A stretch of 64,000 bases of DNA from Thiomonas sp. X19 (GCF_900089495.1 NZ_LT605203.1:2285420-2349419), one strand, 5' to 3'; positions 27,709 to 37,052 are shown, numbered from the stretch's first letter. Notes: generated by a model not told the origin, from the letters alone. A program made the numbers and translations.

Positions 27709-30209
27709 TTCCAAAGACCTTCTCCTGGCCAGACTACGAACCCCAAGCCGATAAGCTTCCGGATCATTTGGCGGTAGCGGTTGTCCGGAGTGTCGGCGAT
27801 GTTGACCCATATCCTGCCGGAGGTTCCGTATCGGTCGTCGTCGACGATGAATCCCAACTCCTTGGCCTCCTCAAGGGCGAGATCCAGGTGCGACGAGGGG
27901 GCCGCAGGTCGGTCGGTGCCGCCGGCCGCGGTCGGGGCCGCTTCGCGCTTACCGGATTCGGTCGCTCGGGGCAAATCGGCTTCGACGTCCACGTCATCGC
28001 TTTCCGTCTCTGGCCGATCACCATAGGATTCAGGCAGACGACGCCCTTTAACTTCCCGCATCAGGGGCGCCGCCCGAGTTGGATGCTGCAAACGCTTGAT
28101 GGCCTTCGCCTCGATCTGTCGGATGCGCTCCCTGGTCACTTCAAGCTGCATGCCGATTTCCTCGAGTGTCATGGAGTCGACCCCGAGACCGAAGCGCATC
28201 CGGACGACGCGCTCCTCCTTGCGGCTTAGTGTGGAGAGGATCCGATCGATCGACCCGATCAGTTCCCCCTCAGCAGTGATGTCCATGGGATCACGCGCAA
28301 TGTAGTCGTCGCGGGCGTCAGCCGCGATCAGATCATCGAGGTCGAGCCCTTCGACGGACTCGGCGTCGTGGGCGATTCGAAGCAGGGCCTTGACCTTATC
28401 GGGTTCGATTCGCGCGCGCGAGGCGATTTCATCGAGCTCGGGCGGGCGTCCAGTCTCCCCCTGAAAGTCACTGGCGATCCGGGCGATCTTTTGCAATCGT
28501 TGATGGATGTGAACGGGAAGGCGGATCGTCCTCAGCTTGTCGGCGATGTGCCGGCTGATGTGCTGGCGGATCCACCACGTGGCGTAAGTGGAGAATTTGA
28601 AGCCCCGCCGCCAATCGTAGAGTTCGATCGCCCTGAGCAACCCGAGGTTGCCCTCCTGGATCAAGTCGTCGAGCAGTTCACCGCTGTATAGCCCTTTCAA
28701 GGCCAAGCTGAACACGAGCTTCAAGTTGGCAATCGCCATGCGGCCGCGCGCGCTCTGATGCTCGCGAACCGCCTCGATGAACTCCACCTCGGCGACGCTG
28801 CCACCTTCGCTCGCGAAGTCGGCGAGATCCACCAAGAAGCGCCGAGTCAGGCACAGGGACGCCAATGCAGATCGTGTTTCGCTCCAACTTGAACTGCCCT
28901 TGTTGGTGTCGATCGGCAGCTCGGAGAGTTTGTCGATCGAGATGAAGAAGTCGACGGCGTCTTGGGAATCGGGCGCGGCAGGCGACTCCAAATGAGCCTC
29001 CGGTTCAGAATGCGGCTCGGAGCCCTCGTCAGCGCCGATCAAGGTGAAGGCGGATGCAGACCCGACTTCGTCGTCGGCATCGGCTTCAACCTCGTGGGAC
29101 TCAGATCGCGGCCCCAACGATATCCACGCGAAGGGCTTCTCCCCAGACTTGACCGCGCGGGCCGCATCCAGGGTCCTGCCAATGCCCCCTGGCCACGAAG
29201 CCAGCGCGTCCAAGGCCCGCTGCACGCTGTTCTCCATCGCTTGGGCCAGCTCGACCTCCTGCTCGGCGCTCAGGAGCTTCTCCCGTTGGATTTCGCGCTG
29301 GTAGATGCGAAGCGGCTCGTTGCGATAGCTGGTCAAGTCGCCAACGAAGGCCAATGCGTCGTCGACCTCGACCTCCTCGTCCGGTGCCTCCTCGGGGTTG
29401 ACATCGACCTCGAAGTCGTCGAAAGGGGTTGAGTATTCGAATCGCTCGTCGAGCTCGGCTCCGAGATCGTTGAGCACCATGGTCAAAACGGTGATGACAT
29501 CGCCCCTTGCCGCGCCGCGAGCATCATTCGAGAGGTTCTCGACAGCCATTGCTGGCACGCTGCCCTCGCGCAAGGCTCGCAACAGCATCAGGCGCAATCG
29601 CCTGCGCCATTCGGCGTCGTCCTCGCTCGGAAGCGGCGACGCCCTTTCGGGCAGGTAGGCTTCCAAATCGCCCCAATCCGCGGAGCTGTCGATCAGCTCA
29701 AATTCCGAGATGGCCGTCTGGATTGCGATCGCGGCTTCGGAGACGCTCGGATCCGCTTCGGGAGGCGGCCGTTCGACTTCGGGCTTCCAATCGGACATAT
29801 CGAATTCGAATCCGTCGTCGTCGAATACCTGCTCTTGGCTCGGGGATTCACCTGTCTCGGCTGGTGCATCGGGCGAGGCGGGGTCATGGGGCTCGGCAGT
29901 CGCGGGCCTGGCCGACCCGATAATGGCAGCAGCCTCAACCGACCCGGCCTCGATTGCTATGGCGTGGGCATCTCGTCCTTTGGAGTCCGTCAACGCGTAG
30001 TCAGCGCCTGCGTCGAGCAGAAGCTTGCAGATCGAGGCTTTGTTGCGCGTGGCAGCCAGCATGAGCGGAGTCATGCCATTGGCGTCGCGCGCGTCGAGGT
30101 CATCGCCCCGCTCGATATGGATCTGAACGGCTCCCTCGGCGCCAGACATCACGGCCATCCTCAGAAGCCTGCTCAAGGGGTAAGCTTCGGAGCCAGTCAA
30201 ATGGCTCAC
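27705..30209 (-). CDS. Ankyrin-repeat/sigma-70 fusion protein, first gene of the defence operon
   Basis: I prefer the GTG start at 30209 because GGAGG lies 7 bases upstream; an ATG at 30293 would add 28 residues without a ribosome site. The 834-residue product contains ankyrin-like repeats at about 12-92 (MTPLMLAATRNKASICKLLL), an acidic linker, sigma region 1.2 near 300, region 2 near 490-560 (EGNLGLLRAIELYDWRRGFK, YATWWIRQHISRHIADKL), region 3, and region 4 near 655-712 (RERIRQIEAKAIKRLQ). It is thus a primary-type group sigma factor, not an ECF factor. An acidic insert separates regions 1.2 and 2. The C-terminal 60 residues (LGFIVDDDRYGTSGRIWVN) look like a separate small domain. The stop overlaps the ATPase start. 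It could switch transcription of the operon or reprogram RNA polymerase. Confidence 0.85.
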   Translation of the reverse strand: MSHLTGSEAYPLSRLLRMAVMSGAEGAVQIHIERGDDLDARDANGMTPLMLAATRNKASICKLLLDAGADYALTDSKGRDAHAIAIEAGSVEAAAIIGSARPATAEPHDPASPDAPAETGESPSQEQVFDDDGFEFDMSDWKPEVERPPPEADPSVSEAAIAIQTAISEFELIDSSADWGDLEAYLPERASPLPSEDDAEWRRRLRLMLLRALREGSVPAMAVENLSNDARGAARGDVITVLTMVLNDLGAELDERFEYSTPFDDFEVDVNPEEAPDEEVEVDDALAFVGDLTSYRNEPLRIYQREIQREKLLSAEQEVELAQAMENSVQRALDALASWPGGIGRTLDAARAVKSGEKPFAWISLGPRSESHEVEADADDEVGSASAFTLIGADEGSEPHSEPEAHLESPAAPDSQDAVDFFISIDKLSELPIDTNKGSSSWSETRSALASLCLTRRFLVDLADFASEGGSVAEVEFIEAVREHQSARGRMAIANLKLVFSLALKGLYSGELLDDLIQEGNLGLLRAIELYDWRRGFKFSTYATWWIRQHISRHIADKLRTIRLPVHIHQRLQKIARIASDFQGETGRPPELDEIASRARIEPDKVKALLRIAHDAESVEGLDLDDLIAADARDDYIARDPMDITAEGELIGSIDRILSTLSRKEERVVRMRFGLGVDSMTLEEIGMQLEVTRERIRQIEAKAIKRLQHPTRAAPLMREVKGRRLPESYGDRPETESDDVDVEADLPRATESGKREAAPTAAGGTDRPAAPSSHLDLALEEAKELGFIVDDDRYGTSGRIWVNIADTPDNRYRQMIRKLIGLGFVVWPGEGLWK

Positions 30210-30470
30210 GCGGGCGCCTCCATCCAGACCTTCGGGGTTGTATCTTCCCCCGTTCGTCGATCGCGATCTCCAACGAGCATCGGCGCGTGGCACTCGTCAT
30301 AGCCAGACAGCTCTGATGTCCCTGCGGCCATGTGGGCTCTGGAAGTTTGTGTTTCGGGAAATTCTACAGGCGTGGGAGCCGGCGGCACTTGTACAACCGC
30401 GCGGATGCAACCTTGCGATAGATCTGGCGATAGCAAAAGAATCTGGGCCTTCATATGGCCCTATACCGTC

Positions 30471-30785
30471 ATGGTGAGCGAAAAAATTGCGAAGGGCATC
30501 TTCATGACCACGGGCAAATACACGGCTGAGGCTCTGACGTTCGCACAATCCAACCCGCTGCAATTGATCGACGGGTTCCATTTCATGGAGAAGATTTTCA
30601 GCCTGCCGGATGACGCCAGGCAACGATTGCTGCATATTGCAACAGACGGCGACTACAAGGTGCCGTCCTGTCCGTCCTGCGGCATCAAGATGGTGTTCCG
30701 GGAAGGCGCGCAAGGTCGCAAGTCATTCTGGGGATGCCAGAATTTTCCGCGTGAGTGCAGACAGAGGTTTTTCGGCGGGAGATAA
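30471..30785 (+). pseudogene. 3' fragment of an Mrr-like restriction endonuclease with zinc ribbon
   Basis: From ATG 30471 the frame reads IAKGIFMTTGKYTAEALTFA, then LQLIDG, the end of an Mrr-type nuclease domain. A topoisomerase-type zinc ribbon follows with CPSCG and FWGCQNFPRECRQRF. The upstream catalytic PD-(D/E)XK part is missing, so this is a truncated relic. It faces away from the sigma gene across a 260-base spacer. Confidence 0.65.
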
Positions 30786-30887
30786 AGTAACAGTAACGGG
30801 CAGCGTCGACAAATACGCATGTATTGCCCGAGTGCAAAGCCGCAGTGATCCAGCCCGTACGATAGGCATGCTTGACGCCCAAGACAG

Positions 30888-31046
30888 GTGTCTGACAGCA
30901 ACAAGAACACAAACCTGGGAGGCAGTGTGCATTTTGGTCATCACACCTTCGCCAAGACGGTGGACGAGCATCTGCGGGAAATCGCTGCGCTAGCTCGCAA
31001 CCCGCAGACACTTGTCTTTCTCGACACAAACATCCTTGCCTATCTA
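30888..31046 (+). pseudogene. PIN-domain (DUF4935-like) gene, segment 1 of 3
   Basis: From GTG 30888, 53 codons end in TLVFLDTNILAYL, the first acidic motif of a PIN nuclease domain. The frame is cut at base 31046 by the IS5-like element. The target duplication TATCTA (31041-31046) recurs at 34939-34944, and removing the insert joins LAYL to YKLHAEAR in frame. Confidence 0.8.
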
Positions 31047-31149
31047 GTCGGCCCTGCAAAATTCACAATCCGTTTTCCGTTCGTCCATAGCGTTGAATAC
31101 AACCCCATGGGCCGGCCGCGTCAGGATGGCCACGGTGGAGACCCAGTTC

Positions 31150-31701
31150 TCAGGCAAGCGCCTGAGCACGGCTGTGAGCGGAGCGTGAGGCATCGACAGC
31201 CCGCGCAGCCCGAAGCGCCTGGCGCAGTCGGCGCAAAAAAACCGGCCCCAGCCCCAGACGGGCGATGGCGCGCAGCAGCCAGCGCAGGTTGTAGCCTGCC
31301 GCGCAACTCAGGGCATGCAGCGCATCGCCCAATGCCCCTTGCAACCAGCAACGATCCAGGCGGTGATCGGCCTTCAAATGTCCGATGGCGGGTTCCACCG
31401 CCGAGCGGCGGCGCAGCCAGCCCCGGTGCTGCAGACTCATGCGCTTGAACTTGCCGCGGTGCAGGATGTGCTGGCCCGGGTTGTCGGCATCCACCCCGCG
31501 AAACCCCAGGTCGACGACGACGTGCTGGATCGCCACTTTCCAGTCCTGCATCAGGATGGTGGCCTGCTCCAGTGTGGCGCGCAGGATATGGCCGTCATAC
31601 GGATTGCCAGGGAAGGTGCGCGCTCCCAGCATCAGCCCCTGCTGGTGGGAGACCACCACCGCGGTCTTCACACCAAACTCATACGGCTTGCGCGCCTTTC
31701 C
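31150..31701 (-). CDS. IS5-like transposase, 3' exon
   Basis: 184 codons begin at GKARKPYEFGVKTAVV immediately after the intron 3' end and continue through HVVVDLGFRGVD and the catalytic-Glu region RRRSAVEPAIGHLKADHRLD. It continues the 5' exon at 33909 in frame. Confidence 0.82.
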   Translation of the reverse strand, partial: GKARKPYEFGVKTAVVVSHQQGLMLGARTFPGNPYDGHILRATLEQATILMQDWKVAIQHVVVDLGFRGVDADNPGQHILHRGKFKRMSLQHRGWLRRRSAVEPAIGHLKADHRLDRCWLQGALGDALHALSCAAGYNLRWLLRAIARLGLGPVFLRRLRQALRAARAVDASRSAHSRAQALA

Positions 31702-31740
31702 GTCGGGTAAGAACACGCCGTTGCCGGCGTGTTCTCCCCT

Positions 31741-31776
31741 GAGAACCGTGCATGCGAGTTTCCCAGCACACGGCTC
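31741..31776 (-). ncRNA. Domain V of the first group II intron
   Basis: Read on the minus strand, GAGCCGTGTGCTGGGAAACT is followed by a complementary arm ending CGGTTCTC. This is the expected catalytic hairpin, 39 bases from the 3' splice site. Confidence 0.8.
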
Positions 31777-31822
31777 AAGCCTTCCAGCAGCCCGAGATCG
31801 GACCGGGTTCGTGACAACGGAA

Positions 31823-33340
31823 TCAGTGGGCATTTGCACGACGCTGGAAGTATGCGGTCCATGCTGGGTCGAACGGGTTGGCATCGCTGCGAACCTTCGT
31901 GTGGCGCTTGATCGGCAGCCCGGCCAGCCGGAACAGCATCGGCCTGAAGGCCAATTCCGGCGGCTGATCGGCGCAGGCAAAGATCCAGTCGCGCAGACCC
32001 TGGCGCTCGAAGTACCGCGCCTTGATCCAGCGAAGGGGCTTGCGCGGGTGGCGGCGTTTGGCCCACACCCACAGCTTGGTCCACACGAGATGATCGATCC
32101 GTGAGAAGGTCGCCGCGGCCACGATATGCCGGTGGTACATCGCCCAGCCCCGAAGGATCGGGTTGAGCAACATGATCACCTGCGCTTGTGTGGCAGCCTT
32201 GTTCTTTCCCAGCACTTCACGCACCTTTTTCAGGAGCGAAGCCACGCTCTTGCGCGCGGGCTTGATCAGAAGTTTGTTCCCGTACTTGCGCACGTTCTGC
32301 CCGAGGAAGTCGAATCCTCGGCAGATATGCGTGATCCGCGTCTTCTCGGGCGCCAGTTGCAGGCCGCGCCCCGCGAGGAATGCCTCGACGGCCGGTTTGA
32401 CCCGCTGCTCCAGCAGCTCCCGAGTTGCGCCAGTCACGATGAAGTCATCCGCATAGCGGACAACGTGCGCCTTGGCAGGTTGTCGCGCGTTCGGGCTGCG
32501 GCCGAGGGCCGAGCGCACCGCGTCTTCGATGCCATCCAGCGCCATGTTGGCCAGCACCGGTGAAGCAATCCCGCCTTGCGGCGTTCCTGCTTCAGTGGGG
32601 AACAGCACTCCTTGGTCGATGAATCCAGCACTCAGCCACTTGCGCAGAACGATCTTGTCCATCGGGATCTTCTTCAACAGCCAGTCATGACTGATGTTGT
32701 CGAAGCAGCCCCGGATGTCGCCTTCAAGAACCCACTGCGCAGAGTCGCGTTTGGCGAGTGCATTGAAGCAGTGCTCGATGGCATCGGCCGTCGATCGCCG
32801 GGGCCTGAAGCCATAGGAGTTCTTGTCGGCTGTCGTTTCCGCAACGGGGTTCAACGCCAGTAACCACAGCGCTTGCATGGCCCGGTCTCGCATGGTCGGA
32901 ATGCCCAGCGGGCGCTTCTTTCCGTTGCTCTTCGGGATATACACGCGCCGCAGTGGTCGCGGCTGATAGCCCCTGTGTGTCAGTGCTTGCGATGCCTTCA
33001 TCTTCGACATCGGAGTCTTCCAGATCTTGCCGTCAACGCCTGCCGTCCTCTTGCCTTCGTTCTCCGTCACTCGCTTCACGGCAAGCAGCTTGCCGCTATG
33101 CGAGCGGGTCAGCAGGTGTTGCAAGGCCTGGACCTTGTTCCACCTGCCAGCCTGTGTGGCCTTGGCAATACGCGCCTGTAGCCGCGTGACCTCTTCGTTG
33201 ACCTGAGCCCAGTTGATCTGGTCCCAAGTCATCTCATCGGTTGGAGGCGCACCGGCATCCTCGGCACAGGCTCGCGCCCTTATCGCGGATACCGCCATCT
33301 GCCTTCCTCCTGATCGCGGTTTCTCAGTCTCTCTTGCCAT
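31823..33340 (-). CDS. ltrA: Group II intron reverse transcriptase/maturase
   Basis: The 505-residue LtrA-type protein reverse transcribes the intron and aids splicing. RT motifs include RPLGIPTMRDRAMQ, YGFRPRRSTADAI, GTPQGGIASPVLANMALDG and the catalytic VRYADDFIV. A maturase (X) domain follows. The end (SDANPFDPAWTAYFQRR) looks like the beginning of an HNH endonuclease region but lacks the Cys/His cluster, so it is probably endonuclease-minus or truncated. Confidence 0.9.
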   Translation of the reverse strand: MARETEKPRSGGRQMAVSAIRARACAEDAGAPPTDEMTWDQINWAQVNEEVTRLQARIAKATQAGRWNKVQALQHLLTRSHSGKLLAVKRVTENEGKRTAGVDGKIWKTPMSKMKASQALTHRGYQPRPLRRVYIPKSNGKKRPLGIPTMRDRAMQALWLLALNPVAETTADKNSYGFRPRRSTADAIEHCFNALAKRDSAQWVLEGDIRGCFDNISHDWLLKKIPMDKIVLRKWLSAGFIDQGVLFPTEAGTPQGGIASPVLANMALDGIEDAVRSALGRSPNARQPAKAHVVRYADDFIVTGATRELLEQRVKPAVEAFLAGRGLQLAPEKTRITHICRGFDFLGQNVRKYGNKLLIKPARKSVASLLKKVREVLGKNKAATQAQVIMLLNPILRGWAMYHRHIVAAATFSRIDHLVWTKLWVWAKRRHPRKPLRWIKARYFERQGLRDWIFACADQPPELAFRPMLFRLAGLPIKRHTKVRSDANPFDPAWTAYFQRRANAH

Positions 33341-33908
33341 GGAAGACCTGGCGGAAGTCAGCGCGCTTTCGCGCCGGGTGATGTCGCAACCCGTATCCGT
33401 TCGATTACAGAACGGCGTTCGCTTGCTCCGCTTTCCTTTACCCGCTGCGCCATCAGCCTTCCTTGCGGTTGGCCTGCCGTTGCCGGCGGCTCGTCGGGCT
33501 TACCGTGTTCCGTACACATCACAACGCGTGGGGTCGGTCCTGCCTGTACACCGGTGGTCTTCCTGTCCGTGTGCGCCGTAGCAAAGGGAGGCGCAGCCGA
33601 CCACGTACCGTTTTGGTTCAAGCCTGTCAGCATCTTTGGCTTGTCGTGCATAACGATGCCTGCAGCAGTTCACTTCTGTTGACCATGCCACTCAGCCTGG
33701 CACCCCATCCGCCTTGATGCTGGCAGGTGGCGCCGTTTCCTCGCGGAAGCCGACGCGGCCCAAGGGCCCGATACGTTGTCCCCGTGGCTTCACACGCCGC
33801 CGTTGCCAGCAACGCATGCACAGGTAGGCTACGGCCGACGGAACGGCCGGTCTCGTCACCAACCTCGTGAGCGGGCGAGACAATGATGTGTGCAACTTCA
33901 CGTCGCAC

Positions 33909-34829
33909 CTTCCCGATGCACTCCACCTCCGGAGCGTGCAGGGCGTAGAGCTTGTTCTTGTCCTTCGGTTTTTGCGTGCGCACGCGCTCGGCGCGCTGCA
34001 TCCACTGCTGCAGCGCCGCCAGCGCTTTGGGGCAAGAGTCGACGGAGGGAGATTGGGCCGCCGCCTGCAACTTGCGCTGCACCGCGCGCAGCACAATGCC
34101 CAGGATCGTGCGCTGACGCTTGATGCAGCGCTGCAGGCGGCGGAACTGCTTGGCATGGGCGTAGCCGCCAGCCTTGAAGCGCAAGCCTTTGCCTTCCTTG
34201 GCATAGGTCTGCTTGAGCGCGATGCCCGCCTGTTTGGCTGCACGCACCACCTTGTGGCGCGCAATCTCCAGCAGGCGGCTGTCGGTGGGGTGGGCAACAG
34301 CCTTCTCCTGCACCGTGGTATCGACGATCACCCGCTGCAGTTCCTGGGGCTGCACGGCCTGGATCGTCACGGCGGTGTCGATGGTGGCTTTGAGCAGCTC
34401 TTCCAGCCCGTCTTCGCCCAGGGCGCGGCGAAAGCGCCCGATCTGGGTGGGGTCGCACGGCGGGCGATGCTCAAAGTACACCCGTCCGCTGAAGAACTGC
34501 CACAGCACGTTCTCGCTCCAGCGCACCACCAGGTCCTCATCGCTCAGGTTGAAGGTGTGCTTCAGATACAGCAGGCTGATCATCAACCGCAGAGGCAGCC
34601 GGGGGCGTCCGGCGGGACTGGCGCCTGCGCCCACCAGCGACTGTGTAGGGCCGAACAGGTCGTGCCCTTCGAGGACTGCACCCTGCCGCGCCTGGTGTTC
34701 AAACTTGACGGCCAGCGCCGCTTCCAACTGCGCCCACGGTAGCCGCGTGGCCAGCACTGCCAGGGGATCGTTCAGGTGGATCATGGCGTCGATGCGGCTG
34801 CGGAAAAAGTCGGGCGTGGTCATCCTCAA
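33909..34829 (-). CDS. IS5-like transposase, 5' exon
   Basis: 307 codons from ATG 34829. The N-terminal DUF772-type domain (LRLMISLLYLKHTFNLSDED) is followed by the DDE core start VIVDTTVQEKAVAHP. It ends at VECIGK, where the group II intron begins. Without splicing the frame would run into the intron. Confidence 0.85.
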
Positions 34830-34944
34830 ATCCCTCAGAAATCAGTTTCTCCAATAACGCTTCTCAAGGGATTCGGTGCACAGAAAAACAGAAAACTGTG
34901 AGCATTCATGCGGGCTGGCGGGGTTTTGCAGGGCCGACTATCTA

Positions 34945-35095
34945 TACAAGCTTCACGCAGAAGCGCGGCGCGAGTTCTTCGTGTGGTCTGATCAAATAGC
35001 CTCCGAGAACCGCATAGCCATCCCGGCCTGGGCCGCGAATGAGTACCTTTCCCGTGTCACGTCGAAGGACCTCGACTCGTACACGCCGAAGAGCA
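34945..35095 (+). pseudogene. PIN-domain gene, segment 2 of 3
   Basis: The sequence after the second TATCTA continues segment 1 in frame: YKLHAEARREFFVWSDQIAS, then AIPAWAANEYLSRV. It is cut at 35095 by the second group II intron. Joining the first base of the split codon to 37053-37054 restores the frame into segment 3. Confidence 0.75.
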
Positions 35096-35135
35096 GTCAG
35101 AGTAGGAATGCCAGTCACCCAGCACCCCCTCCACA

Positions 35136-35168
35136 GATCCGTACGTGCGGCACTACCGCATACGGCTC
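35136..35168 (-). ncRNA. Domain V of the second group II intron
   Basis: On the minus strand it starts GAGCCGTATGCGGTAG and ends CGTACGGATC, the canonical domain V pattern, 40 bases from the 3' end. Confidence 0.78.
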
Positions 35169-36661
35169 CTGCCTTGGGTCGTGACGATCAGACGCTGGTT
35201 CGGGTACGGCTGGCAGATGTTCGGAACAGGCAACCACTGCGCCATCAATCGATACATTCGACGCCAGGTCAGGCCGCGGCTCTGACTGCGGCGGCACAGC
35301 GTGCGATGCCACAGCCCGGCCACCTGATGGCGGAATGTCCTCAGCCGCGCGCCGTTGCACGGCACGCCGAAGTACCGGCCATGCCCAGCCACCACCGCGC
35401 GCAGGTACTGGCCCTGCTCTGGGATCGGGTGGTGCATGCGCCGTCTGAGTTCGAGTTTGACCGCCTGGAGTTTGGCTCGCAGGCGTTTGGCACTCGTCAG
35501 CCGCAAGACCATGAAGTAGCCCTTCCTCGTCTTCCCGCAGCAGTGCGTGAACCCGAGGAAGTCGAAGGTCTGCGGTTTGCCCTGTCCCCTGCGGCGTCGG
35601 TTCTCTTGGGCGAAACGCCCGAACTCGATCAGCCGCGTCTTCTCGGGGTGCAACTTCAACCCGAACTGGCCCAGCCGTTCTTCCACCGCGCGCTTGAAGC
35701 GCTCGGCGTCGTCGCGGTACTGGAACCCGGCAACCCAATCGTCGGCATACCTCACCGCGATCACGTCGCCTCGGGCGTGGCGCCCCCGCCATTGCTCGAC
35801 CCACAGGTCGAACGCGTAGTGCAGGTAGATGTTGGCCAGCAGCGGACTGATGCTGCCGCCTTGCACCGTACCCAGTTCACTCTGCGTCAACCTGCCGTCC
35901 TCCAGTACACCCGCGTGCAGCCATTTCTTGATCAGCCGCACCACGCGCGCGTCAGCCACGCGATGCTCGATGAACCTCACCAGCCAGTCGTGTTCGATGG
36001 TGTCGAAGAACTTGCTGATGTCAGCATCGAGAACAAAGTTCACCTTCCTTGCGCTCACACCCACCGCCACGGCGTCCAGCGCTTTGTGCGCGCTCTTCCC
36101 CGGCCTGAAGCCGTAGCTGAACCCGAGGAAGTCCTGTTCGTAGATGGCGTTGAGGACTTCGGCCGATGCGCGCTGGACAATCTTGTCTTCCAGCGCGGGC
36201 ACGCCCAGAGGGCGCTTACTCCCGTCGGCCTTGTCGATGTACACCCTCTTCACAGGCTGGGGCCGGAAGCCCCCTCGGGCCAGCCGATCCGACAGGTCCA
36301 GGAGGTTGCCCTCCAAGTTCTGCCCGTACGACTGCCAGGTCTGGCCGTCCACCCCGGCGGCCGCGTCGCGTTTGACCGCGAGGTAGGCCTGCCGAAGACG
36401 TTCGACCGCGTCGATGTGATGCAGCAGGTTGTCGAACCTTGCATCGCGACGGTCCCTTGCCGTCTGTCGTATGCCGTCGAGCGCGGTTCCCACGTCATAG
36501 ACCCGGCTGGTTCTCCGGGACATGCGCGCCGCAACAGCATTGCCCTTGGCCTGCCGCCTTCCCTCCACCACCTCCGCCGCCGCAGGACTTTCACCCACGG
36601 CCTTGTTCGGCAGTTTCTTCGGTACTACGCAGCAGTCCGACTTCCCGCGCCTGTTGCTCAT
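35153..36661 (-). CDS. ltrA: Group II intron reverse transcriptase/maturase
   Basis: From ATG 36661 the product has 502 residues; the open frame extends upstream to 36886 within intron RNA. RT motifs are KRPLGVPALEDKIVQ, YGFRPGKSAHKALDA, GSISPLLANIYLHYAFD and VRYADDWVAGF. The protein ends after the maturase domain (RRMYRLMAQWLPVPNICQPY) without an HNH endonuclease, typical for class C introns that insert by other routes. Its stop falls inside domain V. Confidence 0.88.
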   Translation of the reverse strand: MSNRRGKSDCCVVPKKLPNKAVGESPAAAEVVEGRRQAKGNAVAARMSRRTSRVYDVGTALDGIRQTARDRRDARFDNLLHHIDAVERLRQAYLAVKRDAAAGVDGQTWQSYGQNLEGNLLDLSDRLARGGFRPQPVKRVYIDKADGSKRPLGVPALEDKIVQRASAEVLNAIYEQDFLGFSYGFRPGKSAHKALDAVAVGVSARKVNFVLDADISKFFDTIEHDWLVRFIEHRVADARVVRLIKKWLHAGVLEDGRLTQSELGTVQGGSISPLLANIYLHYAFDLWVEQWRGRHARGDVIAVRYADDWVAGFQYRDDAERFKRAVEERLGQFGLKLHPEKTRLIEFGRFAQENRRRRGQGKPQTFDFLGFTHCCGKTRKGYFMVLRLTSAKRLRAKLQAVKLELRRRMHHPIPEQGQYLRAVVAGHGRYFGVPCNGARLRTFRHQVAGLWHRTLCRRSQSRGLTWRRMYRLMAQWLPVPNICQPYPNQRLIVTTQGRSRMR

Positions 36662-37052
36662 CGTCGTGTGCCCTTGGGCTTCACGATGCGCTCTGCACTC
36701 GACGCTTCCCAGCGCGATGCAGAAGGACGCGGGACCTCCCGGTTTCCGTGCGAGATGTTTCCGCGCGTGCGCGAGGTCTCTGACCGCGCGGGGTCCGATG
36801 CCGCCTCGCCAAAGCGGCAGCATCGGTGTGGCCTTCGGCAAGCTCCTACTGCCTCGGCACCCCGGACCACCCGCAGCTCTCGCCACGGGGCATGTATTAC
36901 GCGGCTCGATACCCGGCCCGCGCGTACCCCTGTCAACGCTTCGCCCACATCCTCACGAATGTGCACGCATGACTCGGGGCCGCCGTAGCTGGCTAAGCCT
37001 TCAACGTATGACTCTTTCATTCACAACATCTCGCCGGCTTTAACCGGCGCAC

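Larger units (their letters stand above)
31702..33908 (-). ncRNA. Group II intron inside the IS5-like transposase
   Basis: The 5' end reads GTGCGACG (33908 downward) and the 3' end reads TTACCCGAC (31702). Domain V is at 31741-31776. Removing it joins VECIGK to GKARKPYEFG exactly in frame. It lies in sense orientation to the transposase, so splicing could restore a functional 490-residue protein. It encodes its own reverse transcriptase/maturase. Confidence 0.85.
31047..34938 (-). mobile_element. IS5-like insertion sequence carrying a group II intron
   Basis: The terminal inverted repeats are GTCGGCCCTGCAAAA at 31047 and its complement ending at 34938. The element is flanked by 6-bp direct repeats TATCTA (31041-31046, 34939-34944). 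It is 3,892 bp long, of which 2,207 bp is a group II intron, leaving an ordinary 1,685-bp IS. The transposase on the minus strand is in two exons. Confidence 0.85.
35096..37052 (-). ncRNA. Second group II intron, class C-like, antisense in the PIN gene
   Basis: The 5' end is GTGCGCCGG (37052 downward) and the 3' end is CTGAC (35096). Domain V lies at 35136-35168. Deleting exactly this interval restores the PIN reading frame. It runs antisense to the PIN gene, so it cannot be spliced from the PIN mRNA and acts as a disrupting insertion. The encoded RT lacks an endonuclease domain, as in class C introns. Confidence 0.8.
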
